A stretch of 64,000 bases of DNA. Origin: Methylobacillus flagellatus_A. Its GTDB lineage: Bacteria; Pseudomonadota; Gammaproteobacteria; Burkholderiales; Methylophilaceae. A program made the position numbers and the translations under genes. Positions 48,998 to 58,313 of the stretch are shown here, one piece after another. Position 1 is the first letter of the stretch. Each line of letters starts with the position of its first letter. The notes below the pieces were generated by a model that was given only the letters and a program-made list of their open reading frames with translations, was not told the DNA's origin and made no database searches. The DNA lies in assembly GCF_031344055.1 (NCBI RefSeq), contig NZ_JADBEN010000002.1; one strand, 5' to 3'.

Positions 48998-50089
48998 TTA
49001 CTCGCTAGCGCGTTGTACTTCAATTTCAACGATTACACGACGGTTAGGCTGCAAGCACTCGATCGCCTTCTTGCCGCGTACGCCAGCGCACTCGACAACA
49101 GGCTCGGACTCACCCTTACCGACTGCATGCAGGCGGCTTTCTTCAATACCTTGGGAAACCAGGTACTTCTTGACAGTGTTAGCGCGACGCTCAGACAACT
49201 TCTGGTTGTAAGCTTCGTCACCGATGCGGTCAGTGTGGCCAGTGATCAGAACCAGCTCAACTTCTGGATGAGCCTTCATCTTTTCAACGACGTCAGCATT
49301 GAGCGCTGCCTTGCCTTCTTCCTTCAGGTTGTCCTTGTCGAAACCGAAGAGCACTTCAGAAGACAATGTCACCTTCTCGAAAGCTGGTTCCGCAGGACCA
49401 ACTGGAGCTGGAGCTGGTTCTGCAACCGGTTCAGGTGCTGGCTCTACAGCAGCTACCGGCTCTGGAGTTGGCTCGACTACTGGAGCTGGCTTAGGAACGC
49501 CGAAACGGAAGATCGCACCCAGGTTCAGATAGGTATTGCCGATGGTATGGGTATCCACTACGCCGCTGGAACCGGCATATTCAGCACGGCTCCACACTTG
49601 GCGCAAGTCAGCTTGCAAGCCAAAGTTTTCGTTGAAGAGATATTGCGCACCGAAACCAACGTTAGCCATCCAAGATGTCTTCTTGTCGCCCAAGTCGGCG
49701 CCGGTTGCACTGGTGTAATCAACATTGTTTCTAGCTGCGCCAACACCGGCCAGCAAGAACGGACGGAATTTGTCGCGGCTGAAGAAGTAAAGAGCATCCA
49801 CGCCGAACAATGTTTGACGGTATTTGCCGCTCACACCGGTAAGATCGTTGTCAGCACGGTTGTGGCTCAAACCAATCTGCACATCCCAGTGCTCGCTGAT
49901 TTCCTTACCAAACTTCAAGAAGCCACCCACACTACGGGGCTCAGCTTCCAGATCGCTATCTGCATGCATTACGTTCACACCTGGCAATGCATACCATGCA
50001 CCATCATATGCCACATCGTCAGCACTCGCTGATGAAGCAGCAAAGACAAATGCACCAGCAACTGCAAGACCAATCAGATTTTTTTTCAT
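48998..50089 (-). CDS. OmpA-family outer-membrane protein
   Basis: A 363-residue porin-like protein. Signal peptide MKKNLIGLAVAGAFVFAASS (cleavage after ASA), an OmpA-type eight-strand barrel (about residues 25-200), a Pro/Glu/Ala linker (PTPEPVAAVEPAPEPVAEPA) and a C-terminal peptidoglycan-binding domain with LITGHTDRIGDEAYNQKLSE and RRANTVKKYLVSQGI. A Cys pair (VECAGVRGKKAIECLQ) lies near the end, as in other OmpA domains. It anchors the outer membrane to the cell wall. GGAGTT upstream supports the start at 50,089 over a longer frame. Single gene with its own terminator. Confidence 0.95.
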   Translation of the reverse strand: MKKNLIGLAVAGAFVFAASSASADDVAYDGAWYALPGVNVMHADSDLEAEPRSVGGFLKFGKEISEHWDVQIGLSHNRADNDLTGVSGKYRQTLFGVDALYFFSRDKFRPFLLAGVGAARNNVDYTSATGADLGDKKTSWMANVGFGAQYLFNENFGLQADLRQVWSRAEYAGSSGVVDTHTIGNTYLNLGAIFRFGVPKPAPVVEPTPEPVAAVEPAPEPVAEPAPAPVGPAEPAFEKVTLSSEVLFGFDKDNLKEEGKAALNADVVEKMKAHPEVELVLITGHTDRIGDEAYNQKLSERRANTVKKYLVSQGIEESRLHAVGKGESEPVVECAGVRGKKAIECLQPNRRVIVEIEVQRASE

Positions 50090-50170
50090 TCGATTTAACT
50101 CCTGATGACTAACGGACGACTTGACTATACTCAATGCATAAAAGCCACGCAATGGGTCTAGTCGAGGAAA

Positions 50171-50881
50171 TCAAGCTAGATCGGCACTTTCAACCGATTT
50201 GTTGCAATTATACAACAACACACTCAACCCAGACACTTTGTCTTTGCAGAGTTTTGCAACACGATCAAAACCTACGCATACCGCTCCACGTACGCCTATG
50301 TACGAGGGTTTCATTTTAACTATATTTTTAATATTTTCAATTTTTAATGATCCGGCCAATCCAGTTTGCATGCCCTCGGCCAATTGCAGGAAAACTCCCA
50401 GACTTTCCGCATCCAAATGGGAAAGCAAGTTCCGGCCGTCCTTGGTAGCGGTATCCAGCATCACTCCCCAAAAACCGGCCTCTCGCAGCAAAGGCAACAA
50501 ACCAAATTGAGGCGAAAGGTCGGCCATCAATACTGCCACCACTGCCAATTTGCGTTCGGCGATCAATGGCTGCAAGGCGTTGAGGCAAGCAATATTGTCC
50601 TGTTCGTTACCAAAAAATCCTACTTTGATAAGGTCGACTCCCGTCTCGGCCATCTGCATGACAGCCTGGCAAATCAATGCAGGCTCCATGGGCAGGTCAC
50701 CAGTCGTCGCGCTGGTAATCTTCCTGCCATCGACAGCCGCCACCGCCTCATTGACAACTTGCAAGGGCAACGCCCCGAGCGCGCCTTGTGAGGGATTTTT
50801 CATGTCGATGATGTCCGCCCCTCCTGCCAAGGCCAGCAATGCCTCTTCCGCGGAGGTCACACTAACCAGCAACTTGCTCAT
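50171..50881 (-). CDS. mfnB: (5-formylfuran-3-yl)methyl phosphate synthase MfnB (DUF556)
   Basis: A 236-residue TIM-barrel enzyme that condenses two glyceraldehyde-3-phosphate molecules to the furan precursor of methanofuran. The family signature is clear: LVSVTSAEEALLALAGGADI, IDMKNPSQGALGAL with the candidate catalytic Lys28, LIKVGFFGN, and LDTATKDGRNLL with a second conserved Lys. In methylotrophs the H4MPT/methanofuran pathway oxidises formaldehyde, so this supports a methylotrophic host. It starts within an ATGA overlap with the DUF447 gene, last of a four-gene cluster. Confidence 0.92.
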   Translation of the reverse strand: MSKLLVSVTSAEEALLALAGGADIIDMKNPSQGALGALPLQVVNEAVAAVDGRKITSATTGDLPMEPALICQAVMQMAETGVDLIKVGFFGNEQDNIACLNALQPLIAERKLAVVAVLMADLSPQFGLLPLLREAGFWGVMLDTATKDGRNLLSHLDAESLGVFLQLAEGMQTGLAGSLKIENIKNIVKMKPSYIGVRGAVCVGFDRVAKLCKDKVSGLSVLLYNCNKSVESADLA

Positions 50882-51453
50882 GCCTGGTTTCCCCCTGTCA
50901 TTGCCGCCTTGTGGTTCTCGACCTTGTCGACAAGCCATTGCCAGGCCTCCAATTCACGCTCGCCAGCCGTCTTTTCAATCGCAATCTTCAAATAGTCGAT
51001 CTCGGTTTCAATCTTTTCCATAGGCAACATATGCAGGCGGCTTACCAGCACCGCCAACTCGATGACGGCGGCTTGTGCGCGGTTGAAACCGCGAAATGGC
51101 GCGTGGATTTCTTCATGAATCACGCGGAAATAAAGCTCGGGACGCGTCTCGTCATCCTTGATTTCCAACAACTCCAACTCCTGATGCGTCAACGCGGATG
51201 CCAACACCACGCCGTTGACCTTGCTGGCCCTGGCGAGCGGCCAATCATGGCGCCCGGTCAAGCCGCCGGCAAAAGGCCGTACGTCGTCGGTAAAGTTCAG
51301 GACGGCATACCGCGTCTCCAGTAGGTTGTCCAACGTCACGGAAGGCCGGAACGGCGCAATCAATACCAGGCCGTTGCGCTCCCTGACCCCGAAAGGGGCA
51401 ATATGCGCTTTCCCTGCACTACTGAGGGAGGTCAATATACTTTCATAAATCAT
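50878..51453 (-). CDS. DUF447 family protein of H4MPT biosynthesis
   Basis: A 191-residue flavin-reductase-like split-barrel protein of the DUF447 family: HIAPFGVRERNGLVLIAPFR, then YAVLNFTDDVRPFAGGLTGR and PELYFRVIHEEIHAPFRGFN. It is found in methylotrophs and methanogens next to H4MPT-linked genes and genetically required for the pathway in Methylobacterium-type hosts, but its reaction is not established. Overlaps mfnB by 4 bp and its upstream neighbour by 4 bp, so the cluster is tightly coupled. Confidence 0.88.
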   Translation of the reverse strand: MIYESILTSLSSAGKAHIAPFGVRERNGLVLIAPFRPSVTLDNLLETRYAVLNFTDDVRPFAGGLTGRHDWPLARASKVNGVVLASALTHQELELLEIKDDETRPELYFRVIHEEIHAPFRGFNRAQAAVIELAVLVSRLHMLPMEKIETEIDYLKIAIEKTAGERELEAWQWLVDKVENHKAAMTGGNQA

Positions 51454-52967
51454 GCTTTAGGCGCCTTCCCTACTCTACGAGGCCCGCAAGTAACCTCTTC
51501 AGCAGGCTGTTCGACTTTGACTTCTTTTTCAACCTTGCGAGGTCCGCAAGTTGCATCTTCATTGCCTTGCTTAGCCCGCTTCTCTCTTTTTTCCTTCAGG
51601 GCGGCATCCCGGTGCTCCACCCTGGCTTCCGGATCTTTCGCCAACGTGGCGCAGCCCCATTCCAGTTCCTCGTCCTGGCTATAGCGCTTCTTCAATTGCC
51701 AGGCGATCTGCGCGCGCGCCAGTTCCACGCCAAGGTAAAAGGCATGGGAACCGTCCTGTTCCACGTTGAGGTAGGGATAAAGCTTGAAAGGATCGGTATC
51801 GCAATGGATGCCATCGCGATTGAAGACATGCATGCCGTCCCGGCTGATGATGATGCGGAAGCTCGGGTCCTTGATCTGGGAAGCCAACTCCTGCACTTCT
51901 TCAGGCGTGTAGGTAAAAGGGCGCTTGTCGTGCAGCCCCAACAGGCCGTTGCTGTAATCCCTAGGCAAGCGGTTTTCCTCACGGGCCGCATACATGATGC
52001 GGCGTGCGACGTCAGCCTCGGCCACCGCATACACGGCATGGGAACTGACGGAGGTGGCCAGCACGGCATTGACCTTGAGCTCGGTAATGATGCCGAACAG
52101 CATCGCATTGATGCCTGTGGTGTCGGCATCCGTCAGCTCGGTCAAGTTCCCTACTCCCATCATGATCTCGATGCCCGGATAGCGCTTCCTAAGCCGCTGG
52201 TAGCGCACGATGGAATCGGTGAAGCCGAACGGAATGGGGTCCAGGATCGCATCCGCAATGAAGGGCCTGCCACGCTTCAACATGCCGTCTATGGCACGGT
52301 AAAGCGATCTTTGGTTGGTTGGCGTGGTGGGGATCAGGATGGGCGTGGACGCCACTTCGTCGGCAATCCACAAGGTTTTTTCAGTCAGGCTCAATAAGTA
52401 GTCCGCACCCGCTCTGCCGGCCAGCAGCAGATCGTCCGTGTTCAACGAGTCCACGCTCACCTTGAAGCCTTCCCGCTTCAAGGCTTGGATGGAATCCTTG
52501 AGGTGAGGGAAAGGCGTATTGGGCAAACACCCGAGATCGATCACGTCGGCGCCTTGGCGGCGAAACTCTTGCGCACGCGCCACCACGCCATCCACGGTCA
52601 ATTGTGGCGCCTCGACAATCTCGGCGAAAATCTTGACGTCGAACCTGGACAAATCCACTTCGCGCCCTCCCCGGCCAAAAAACTGCGGTAAATCCTTGAG
52701 GTCATCAGGCCCGCGCACGACAGGAACGCCGTATTTTTCCACAAGCATATCCAAATCGCCCTTGCACAGCCCTGGCACAATAATGCGGTCCGCGCCTCCC
52801 GCATCAGGCAAGCGCCGCATGATCAGCTGGGGCGTCAACAAGGCTGCAACCGAGACGCCGAGCTGTGCTATGCGGTAGCTGAACTCGGTAGGCTGCATGT
52901 CTTCAAGCACTTTATGCAGGCTTTTTTCTGCGAGCTTTCCTGTCAGGAATAGGATGTTTTCAGACAT
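51450..52967 (-). CDS. Dihydropteroate synthase-like protein (DUF6513) of H4MPT biosynthesis
   Basis: A 505-residue protein whose central part has a DHPS-like TIM barrel: RRQGADVIDLGCLPNTPFPH (about 146), VSVDSLNTDDLLLAGRAGAD, and FIADAILDPIPFGF. The N terminus (ENILFLTGKLAEKSLHKVLE) and C-terminal extension with a conserved ATCGPRKVEK-type repeat (two copies, VTCGPRRVGK at the end) set it apart from folate DHPS. It is thought to join the pterin to a beta-RFA-P-type precursor in tetrahydromethanopterin synthesis. Upstream overlap with the flavoprotein gene by 25 bp. Confidence 0.85.
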   Translation of the reverse strand: MSENILFLTGKLAEKSLHKVLEDMQPTEFSYRIAQLGVSVAALLTPQLIMRRLPDAGGADRIIVPGLCKGDLDMLVEKYGVPVVRGPDDLKDLPQFFGRGGREVDLSRFDVKIFAEIVEAPQLTVDGVVARAQEFRRQGADVIDLGCLPNTPFPHLKDSIQALKREGFKVSVDSLNTDDLLLAGRAGADYLLSLTEKTLWIADEVASTPILIPTTPTNQRSLYRAIDGMLKRGRPFIADAILDPIPFGFTDSIVRYQRLRKRYPGIEIMMGVGNLTELTDADTTGINAMLFGIITELKVNAVLATSVSSHAVYAVAEADVARRIMYAAREENRLPRDYSNGLLGLHDKRPFTYTPEEVQELASQIKDPSFRIIISRDGMHVFNRDGIHCDTDPFKLYPYLNVEQDGSHAFYLGVELARAQIAWQLKKRYSQDEELEWGCATLAKDPEARVEHRDAALKEKREKRAKQGNEDATCGPRKVEKEVKVEQPAEEVTCGPRRVGKAPKA

Positions 52968-53491
52968 GCGAGCCTAGCCTGAATTGCTGCTTGCAATTGC
53001 TGCATATCACTGACCACCGTGGTGTCTTCATAGGTCTGGAGCCTTGCGATATTGTCCAGATCAATACGGCGCGGGAACACCTTGACCATATTCTCCCGCG
53101 GAGCCTCCGACTCCACTTCGGGAGCGGTATCGCATGCAAACACGATACTTGGCACACCGCACTTGCCCGCCTGGGCATATACATTGGTCACAAGGGTATC
53201 AGAAATTCCATATACCATCTTGGCAATGGTGTTGGAGGTTGCCGGTGCGATGACGACGCTATGATAAGTACCGTAGTAGAACATCTCCACCGGCACCGAG
53301 CTTGCCGTCTTATCCTGAAAAACCTTGGCGACGCGGTGCTTGAAGCCGTACTGCTGAAGCACCTCTGCGGCCGCACGGCTCAGGAACAGATCCACATCAT
53401 CAAGGCCGTCAATAATCTCCAGGCATTCCCGCAGATAATGACCCGAACCAGTGATTGCCCAGGCCAACCTCGGCTTTTCTACCGTTTTCAC
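52943..53491 (-). CDS. Flavoprotein of H4MPT biosynthesis (dihydromethanopterin reductase-like)
   Basis: A 182-residue flavodoxin-like/archaeoflavoprotein (AfpA, DmrB-related). Visible: LAWAITGSGHYLRECLEIID at the N terminus for the phosphate loop, IAPATSNTIAKMVYGISDTL (FMN-binding family signature) and VFACDTAPEVESEAPRENMV. Such proteins catalyse or support FMN-dependent reduction of dihydromethanopterin. I chose a GTG at 53,491, eight bases after the purA stop; an in-frame ATG at 53,536 overlapping purA is an alternative. First gene of the H4MPT cluster, immediately behind purA. Confidence 0.8.
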   Translation of the reverse strand: MKTVEKPRLAWAITGSGHYLRECLEIIDGLDDVDLFLSRAAAEVLQQYGFKHRVAKVFQDKTASSVPVEMFYYGTYHSVVIAPATSNTIAKMVYGISDTLVTNVYAQAGKCGVPSIVFACDTAPEVESEAPRENMVKVFPRRIDLDNIARLQTYEDTTVVSDMQQLQAAIQARLACLKTSYS

Positions 53492-53498
53492 GCCTGTC

Positions 53499-54821
53499 TC
53501 AAACTCCGAAAGGATGGCGTAGCACAATCGTTTCATCGCGCTCCGGGCCTGTGGAGACGATGTCCACCGGGACCTCGCACAATGCTTCCAGGCGCTTGAG
53601 GTAGTTGCGGGCATTCTGCGGCAGGTCTTCCCAGCGGCTGATGCCGAAGGTGTTCTCGTCCCAGCCCGGCAACGTCTCGTAAACCGGTTGGCAACGCGCG
53701 ACATCGTCCGCTCCCACCGGCAGCAAATCGACTGGCTTGCCGTCCAGCTCATAACCGGTACAGATATTCAGTTCCTTGATGCCGTCCAGCACGTCGAGTT
53801 TGGTAATGCACAAGCCCGTCAGGCCGTTGATACGCGCGGAACGGCGCAAGGCGGCCGCATCGAACCAGCCGCAACGGCGCTTGCGCTTGGTCACGGTACC
53901 GATCTCTCGGCCCTTGTCCGACATCTGGAACCCTGGCGAATCCTCGGTTTCGATGTCCAATTCGCTTGGGAAAGGACCGCCGCCAACGCGGGTGGTGTAG
54001 GCCTTGGTGATGCCGAGCACATAATGCAGCATGCTCGGGCCGACCCCGGTGCCAGCCGCAGCCTGGCCGGAGATACAATTGGAGGACGTCACGTACGGAT
54101 AGGTGCCATGATCGACGTCGAGCAATGTGCCCTGCGCGCCCTCGAACAAGAGGTTCTGCCCAGCCTTGTTGGCCTCGTAGAGCGCAGCCGAAATATCCGT
54201 CACCAGCGGTTGCAGCAACGATGCCTTGGACAAGGCGTCATTCAGTTGCTGCTGGTAGTCCACGGCCTCGACATTGAGGTATTTGGTCAATACGAAGTTA
54301 TGGTAATCCAGCACTTCCCTAAGCTTTTCCGCAAAGCGCTGGGGATAGAACAGGTCGTAAACTCGCAGGGCGCGACGGGCTACCTTGTCTTCGTAAGTCG
54401 GGCCTATGCCCTTGCCTGTGGTGCCGATCTTGCGGCCAGGTTCGCGTGCAGCCTCGCGCGCCTTATCGAGGCGTACGTGGTAATCCAGGATCAATGGGCA
54501 GCCCGGGCTGACCTTCAAGCGATTGCGCACTTCCAGGCCGGCCTTTTCCAGGCCGTCAATCTCGAACAAAAGATGGTTGGCATCGAGTACCACGCCGTTG
54601 CCGATATAGCAATTGACGCCTTCGCGCACGATACCGGAAGGAACGAGGTTGAGCTTGTATTCCTTCTGCGAGGCACCTTGACCGATGACCAGGGTATGGC
54701 CGGCATTGTGGCCTCCCTGGAAACGCACGACACCCTGCGCATGGTCTGTCAACCAGTCTACGATCTTACCTTTACCCTCATCCCCCCACTGGGTACCGAT
54801 AACGACGACGTTCTTACTCAT
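53499..54821 (-). CDS. purA: Adenylosuccinate synthetase PurA
   Basis: A 440-residue purine-synthesis enzyme making adenylosuccinate from IMP, Asp and GTP. GTP-binding VVVIGTQWGDEGKGKIVDWL (residues 3-22) with the catalytic Asp, conserved GHNAGHTLVIG, GKGIGPTYEDKVARRALRV and FPSELDIETEDSPGF-type segments, and the C-terminal RWEDLPQNARNYLKRLE. Start at ATG 54,821; an in-frame TTG four codons upstream is less likely. It follows hisZ by about 20 bp, the usual betaproteobacterial order. Confidence 0.97.
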   Translation of the reverse strand: MSKNVVVIGTQWGDEGKGKIVDWLTDHAQGVVRFQGGHNAGHTLVIGQGASQKEYKLNLVPSGIVREGVNCYIGNGVVLDANHLLFEIDGLEKAGLEVRNRLKVSPGCPLILDYHVRLDKAREAAREPGRKIGTTGKGIGPTYEDKVARRALRVYDLFYPQRFAEKLREVLDYHNFVLTKYLNVEAVDYQQQLNDALSKASLLQPLVTDISAALYEANKAGQNLLFEGAQGTLLDVDHGTYPYVTSSNCISGQAAAGTGVGPSMLHYVLGITKAYTTRVGGGPFPSELDIETEDSPGFQMSDKGREIGTVTKRKRRCGWFDAAALRRSARINGLTGLCITKLDVLDGIKELNICTGYELDGKPVDLLPVGADDVARCQPVYETLPGWDENTFGISRWEDLPQNARNYLKRLEALCEVPVDIVSTGPERDETIVLRHPFGV

Positions 54822-54842
54822 GAATAGATCCAATAGATAGAG

Positions 54843-56006
54843 TTATAACTCGGGAGCGGCCACTACGACCCACTCTCCATTTTGCTGGACCAGGATGCGA
54901 TCGCAACCCAGCTCCGCACAATAGGGCTCTTGCCCTGGCAAATCTTGAATGACCACCTGCCCTTGCGCACGCAAACCTTCGATCACCAGGGCGAGGGAAG
55001 CATCTGCAACGGCAGGCGCGAAAATGGCGCCTGCCGTCTCGGCGACAGGCAATGAACTGACCACGCCGCGCAAGTCCAGGCTGAAGCCGGTCGCTGGCCG
55101 AGCCCGGCCGAAAATGGCGCCGACCTCGTCGTAGCGGCCGCCCCGAGCCAACGGCCCGGCATATCCCTGCGCATAGGCAGCAAAGACGATGCCGCTATGG
55201 TAGTGATAGCCGCGCAACTCAGCGAGGTCGAAGCATACCTTGACGTCCAGGTCGGCCAACCCTGCGCCAACCGCCTTGAGGTCGCGCAGCGCCTGCTGGA
55301 TTTTTGCCGTCTGCGGCAAACGCTTGGCAGCTTGCTCAAGCACGCTGATATCGCCGCTCAGCTCGGTCAGGCTGGACAAGGCTTCCAGGGTATCCGGGTT
55401 TAAATTCCGTCCCAGCTCGCGCACCGCCGACTGGTCTTTGCTTTGCAAGGCTGCGTACAGCTCCTGCTCCTGGGCTTCGCCGATCCCGGCATTTTCAAGC
55501 AGGCTGGCAAAGATGCCGACATGACTCACATCGATATATAAAGTATCCAGGCCAACCGCATGCAAGGCCTTGACCATCAGCCTCTGGATTTCGATATCGC
55601 TCTCGACGCCCGCGTGCCCATAGAGCTCGGCCCCGACGTGCAAGGGTTCGCGGCTGCGCGCGAGACCGTCTGGCGACGTGCGCAGGACGCTGCCGGCATA
55701 ACACAAGCGCGTCACGCCCTGGTTGTTCAACATATGGGCATCGATACGAGCCGTTTGCGGCGTCATATCCGCCCGGATGCCCATGAGCTTTCCGGTGAGC
55801 TGGTCCACCACCTTGAAGGTAGCAATATCCAGATCATGGCCGATACCGGTCGTCAGCGATTCCATGTACTCCATCATGGGAGGAATCACATATTGATAAC
55901 CGTGCACTTTGAACAAGTCCAGCAAGCTGCGACGCAATTGCTCGACGCGGGCAGCCTCGGCCGGGAGTACATCTTCGATGTATTCAGGAAGTAACCAGTT
56001 ACGCAT
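54843..56006 (-). CDS. hisZ: ATP phosphoribosyltransferase regulatory subunit HisZ
   Basis: A 387-residue class II tRNA-synthetase-like protein that activates the short form of HisG at the first step of histidine synthesis. Motif 2-like segment VTRLCYAGSVLRTSPDGLAR and GRYDEVGAIFGRARPATGFS are typical; the aminoacylation motifs of HisRS are partly lost, as expected. The start (MRNWLLPEYIEDVLPAEAAR) matches family N termini. Lies between DUF2065 and purA. Confidence 0.96.
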   Translation of the reverse strand: MRNWLLPEYIEDVLPAEAARVEQLRRSLLDLFKVHGYQYVIPPMMEYMESLTTGIGHDLDIATFKVVDQLTGKLMGIRADMTPQTARIDAHMLNNQGVTRLCYAGSVLRTSPDGLARSREPLHVGAELYGHAGVESDIEIQRLMVKALHAVGLDTLYIDVSHVGIFASLLENAGIGEAQEQELYAALQSKDQSAVRELGRNLNPDTLEALSSLTELSGDISVLEQAAKRLPQTAKIQQALRDLKAVGAGLADLDVKVCFDLAELRGYHYHSGIVFAAYAQGYAGPLARGGRYDEVGAIFGRARPATGFSLDLRGVVSSLPVAETAGAIFAPAVADASLALVIEGLRAQGQVVIQDLPGQEPYCAELGCDRILVQQNGEWVVVAAPEL

Positions 56007-56028
56007 TATTTTCTATAAGATTTTAGGG

Positions 56029-56214
56029 CTAGTGCACCAATAGTACGATCAACAGGCCTGCCAGCATGGATGCCAGCCCGACGAAACGCAACTGCCCATC
56101 CTTCATTTCCACCATGCGCTGAAAGGTCTGCCTCCAGGTGTGCGGTGCGATCAAGGGCAATATACCCTCGATCACCAGCACCAAACCAAAGGCAAGCAGC
56201 AAGCTGGAAGTCAA
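56029..56214 (-). CDS. DUF2065 small membrane protein
   Basis: A 61-residue protein with two predicted helices (SLLLAFGLVLVIEGILPLIA and LRFVGLASMLAGLLIVLLVH) and the linker PHTWRQTFQRMVEMKDGQ, the standard YjeT/DUF2065 architecture. It is found next to hflC and hisZ in many proteobacteria; function unknown. Short but well supported by motif and context. Confidence 0.93.
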   Translation of the reverse strand: MTSSLLLAFGLVLVIEGILPLIAPHTWRQTFQRMVEMKDGQLRFVGLASMLAGLLIVLLVH

Positions 56215-56229
56215 GATGGGCGTTCCTGC

Positions 56230-57114
56230 TTACTTGGCGGCGCTACCCGCGCGGCCGGAGTTACGCATGTATTTGAAGAAATCCGAACCCGGGTCTAGCA
56301 CCATGACGTCGCTCTTGCTCTTGAAACTGTTGCGATACGCATCAAGGCTACGATAGAACGCATAGAATTCAGGGTTCTTGCTATAGGCCTGGGAATAGAT
56401 TTCCGCCGCCTTGGCATCGCCTTCACCCTTGGTCTTCTGCGCCTCGCTGAAGGCTTCGGCAATGATCACCTCGCGCTGCCTGTCGGCATCTGCACGAATC
56501 TTTTCCGCCTCGCCGGCGCCCCTGGAGCGCAACTCATTGGCAACCCGCTTACGCTCGGCTTCCATACGCTGATAGACGGATTCGCTCACTTCCTGTGGCA
56601 AGTCCACGCGGCGCAAACGCACATCCAGCACCTGGATGCCCATCTGGCGTGAGTCACGGTCCGCACGCTGACGCAGGATGTCCATGATCTTGCTACGCTC
56701 GCCGGACACCACTTCATGGATAGTGCGCTTACCGAACTCGGCACGCAAGCCGTCATTGACTGTCTGAGACAAGCGGCGCTCCGCCTGCAGCTCATCGCCC
56801 TTCACGGAAACATAGTATTTGGCAGGATCGACGATACGCCACTTGATGAAGGAATCCACCAGCACGTTCTTCTTTTCGCTGGTTAGGAAGCGGTCAGGCT
56901 CCACCCAATTCAAGGTCAGAATACGCTTGTCGAAATAACGCACGTTATCCACCAACGGCACCTTGAAGTAAAGGCCTGGCTCTTTTTTCACCGATACAAT
57001 TTCACCTAGGCGGAACACCAAGGCATATTCGCGCTGGTCCACGCTAAAGGCAGACAGGCTCAGCAGCAGCAAGGCTGCGATCAGGCCCAAGAGCACTGTT
57101 CCAAGATTTCGCAT
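56230..57114 (-). CDS. hflC: HflC, FtsH modulator (SPFH domain)
   Basis: A 294-residue membrane-anchored protein; one N-terminal helix (GTVLLGLIAALLLLSLSAFS), then the SPFH/stomatin domain (QREYALVFRLGEIVSVKKEP) and coiled region (RSRGAGEAEKIRADADRQRE). HflC and HflK form a ring around FtsH and modulate membrane protease activity. Its ATG overlaps the hflK stop by one base, and it precedes DUF2065. Confidence 0.96.
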   Translation of the reverse strand: MRNLGTVLLGLIAALLLLSLSAFSVDQREYALVFRLGEIVSVKKEPGLYFKVPLVDNVRYFDKRILTLNWVEPDRFLTSEKKNVLVDSFIKWRIVDPAKYYVSVKGDELQAERRLSQTVNDGLRAEFGKRTIHEVVSGERSKIMDILRQRADRDSRQMGIQVLDVRLRRVDLPQEVSESVYQRMEAERKRVANELRSRGAGEAEKIRADADRQREVIIAEAFSEAQKTKGEGDAKAAEIYSQAYSKNPEFYAFYRSLDAYRNSFKSKSDVMVLDPGSDFFKYMRNSGRAGSAAK

Positions 57115-58289
57115 TATCGGCTCTCCCTGTCTCGGCTACGGAATGAGTCCCGTGAACGCTGGATATTGACGTCAAGCTCGGAAGTGCTGCTGGGCACTAC
57201 AGGCTGCACGGTGGATGCAGCAGCCGGATTCGCGCCAGAGGCTGACAGCAGCTTATCAAGCGGTAAGTAGAGCAGGCTGTTGTTGCCCTTCTGGTCGACC
57301 ACGACCTTGCTGACGCTGGACATGATCTGCTCTTGCGCATCCAGGTATAGACGCTGGCGCGTGACTTCAGGGGCGCGCTGGTATTGCGCCAACACTTGCT
57401 CAAACCGGCTGGCATTACCCTTGGCCTCGTTCTCGACACGCAGCTTGTAACCCGCAGCCTCTTCCAGCAGGCGGGAAGCGGTACCGCGCGCACGCGGAAT
57501 CACGTCATTGGCGTAGGCGTAGCCTTCGTTCTTCTGGCGCTCAAGATCCTGGCCAGCCTTCACGGCATCGTCAAATGCCGCCTGCACCTGCTCTGGCGGC
57601 TGGGCGTTCTGCATCGTGACATTGACGATGTTCACGCCGGTGGAGTAACGATCCAGGATTTCCTGCATCAGTTGCTTGGCCAGTACGGCAATTTCCTCGC
57701 GCCCTTCATACAACGCGAAGTCCATCTTGCTCTTGCCGACGATCTCGCGAATCGCGGTCTCGGCAATGCCGCGCACGGACTCTTCTGCAAAACGGTTGTT
57801 GAACAAGGTTTCTTCTACGTTCTTCAGGTTGTACTGCACCGCGAACTGCAGGTCGATGATGTTTTCATCGTCCGTCAGCATCAGGGATTCCCTCAATTCA
57901 CGGCCACGGCCGGAACCGCCCTCGGCAGAGCGGTAGCCCACTTCTATGGTGCGTACCTGCTCCATATTCACCACGGTGACGCTTTCGACTGGATACGGCA
58001 GGTGCCAGCGCGGGCCGGGCATGGTGGTTTCCACATGCTTGCCAAAACGCAACACGACACCGCGCGACCCCTGGTCCACGATATAGAAGCCAGTCGCGAA
58101 CCAGATGACGGCCACCAGCCCTAGGACAGGCAATACCGGGATTGTCCTTGCCTCTGGATTAGGTTCGCCACCCGTCCCGCCATTCTTGCCGAACAAGCCA
58201 TTCAGCTTGCGGCTGAACTGCCGAAACACTTCATCCAAATCGGGCGGACCATCGTTGTTACGATTGCCCCAACCGGGATCGTTAGCCAT
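57114..58289 (-). CDS. hflK: HflK, FtsH modulator (SPFH domain)
   Basis: A 391-residue partner of HflC. It begins with a Gly/Asn-rich cytoplasmic segment (ANDPGWGNRNNDGPPDLDEV), then a membrane helix (VLPVLGLVAVIWFATGFYIV), the SPFH domain (VVLRFGKHVETTMPGPRWHL) and a long helical region. Located between hflX and hflC, the conserved order downstream of hfq. Length and domains are normal. Confidence 0.96.
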   Translation of the reverse strand: MANDPGWGNRNNDGPPDLDEVFRQFSRKLNGLFGKNGGTGGEPNPEARTIPVLPVLGLVAVIWFATGFYIVDQGSRGVVLRFGKHVETTMPGPRWHLPYPVESVTVVNMEQVRTIEVGYRSAEGGSGRGRELRESLMLTDDENIIDLQFAVQYNLKNVEETLFNNRFAEESVRGIAETAIREIVGKSKMDFALYEGREEIAVLAKQLMQEILDRYSTGVNIVNVTMQNAQPPEQVQAAFDDAVKAGQDLERQKNEGYAYANDVIPRARGTASRLLEEAAGYKLRVENEAKGNASRFEQVLAQYQRAPEVTRQRLYLDAQEQIMSSVSKVVVDQKGNNSLLYLPLDKLLSASGANPAAASTVQPVVPSSTSELDVNIQRSRDSFRSRDRESR

Positions 58290-58313
58290 GCATCACTCCG
58301 AAAAATCAAAAAA

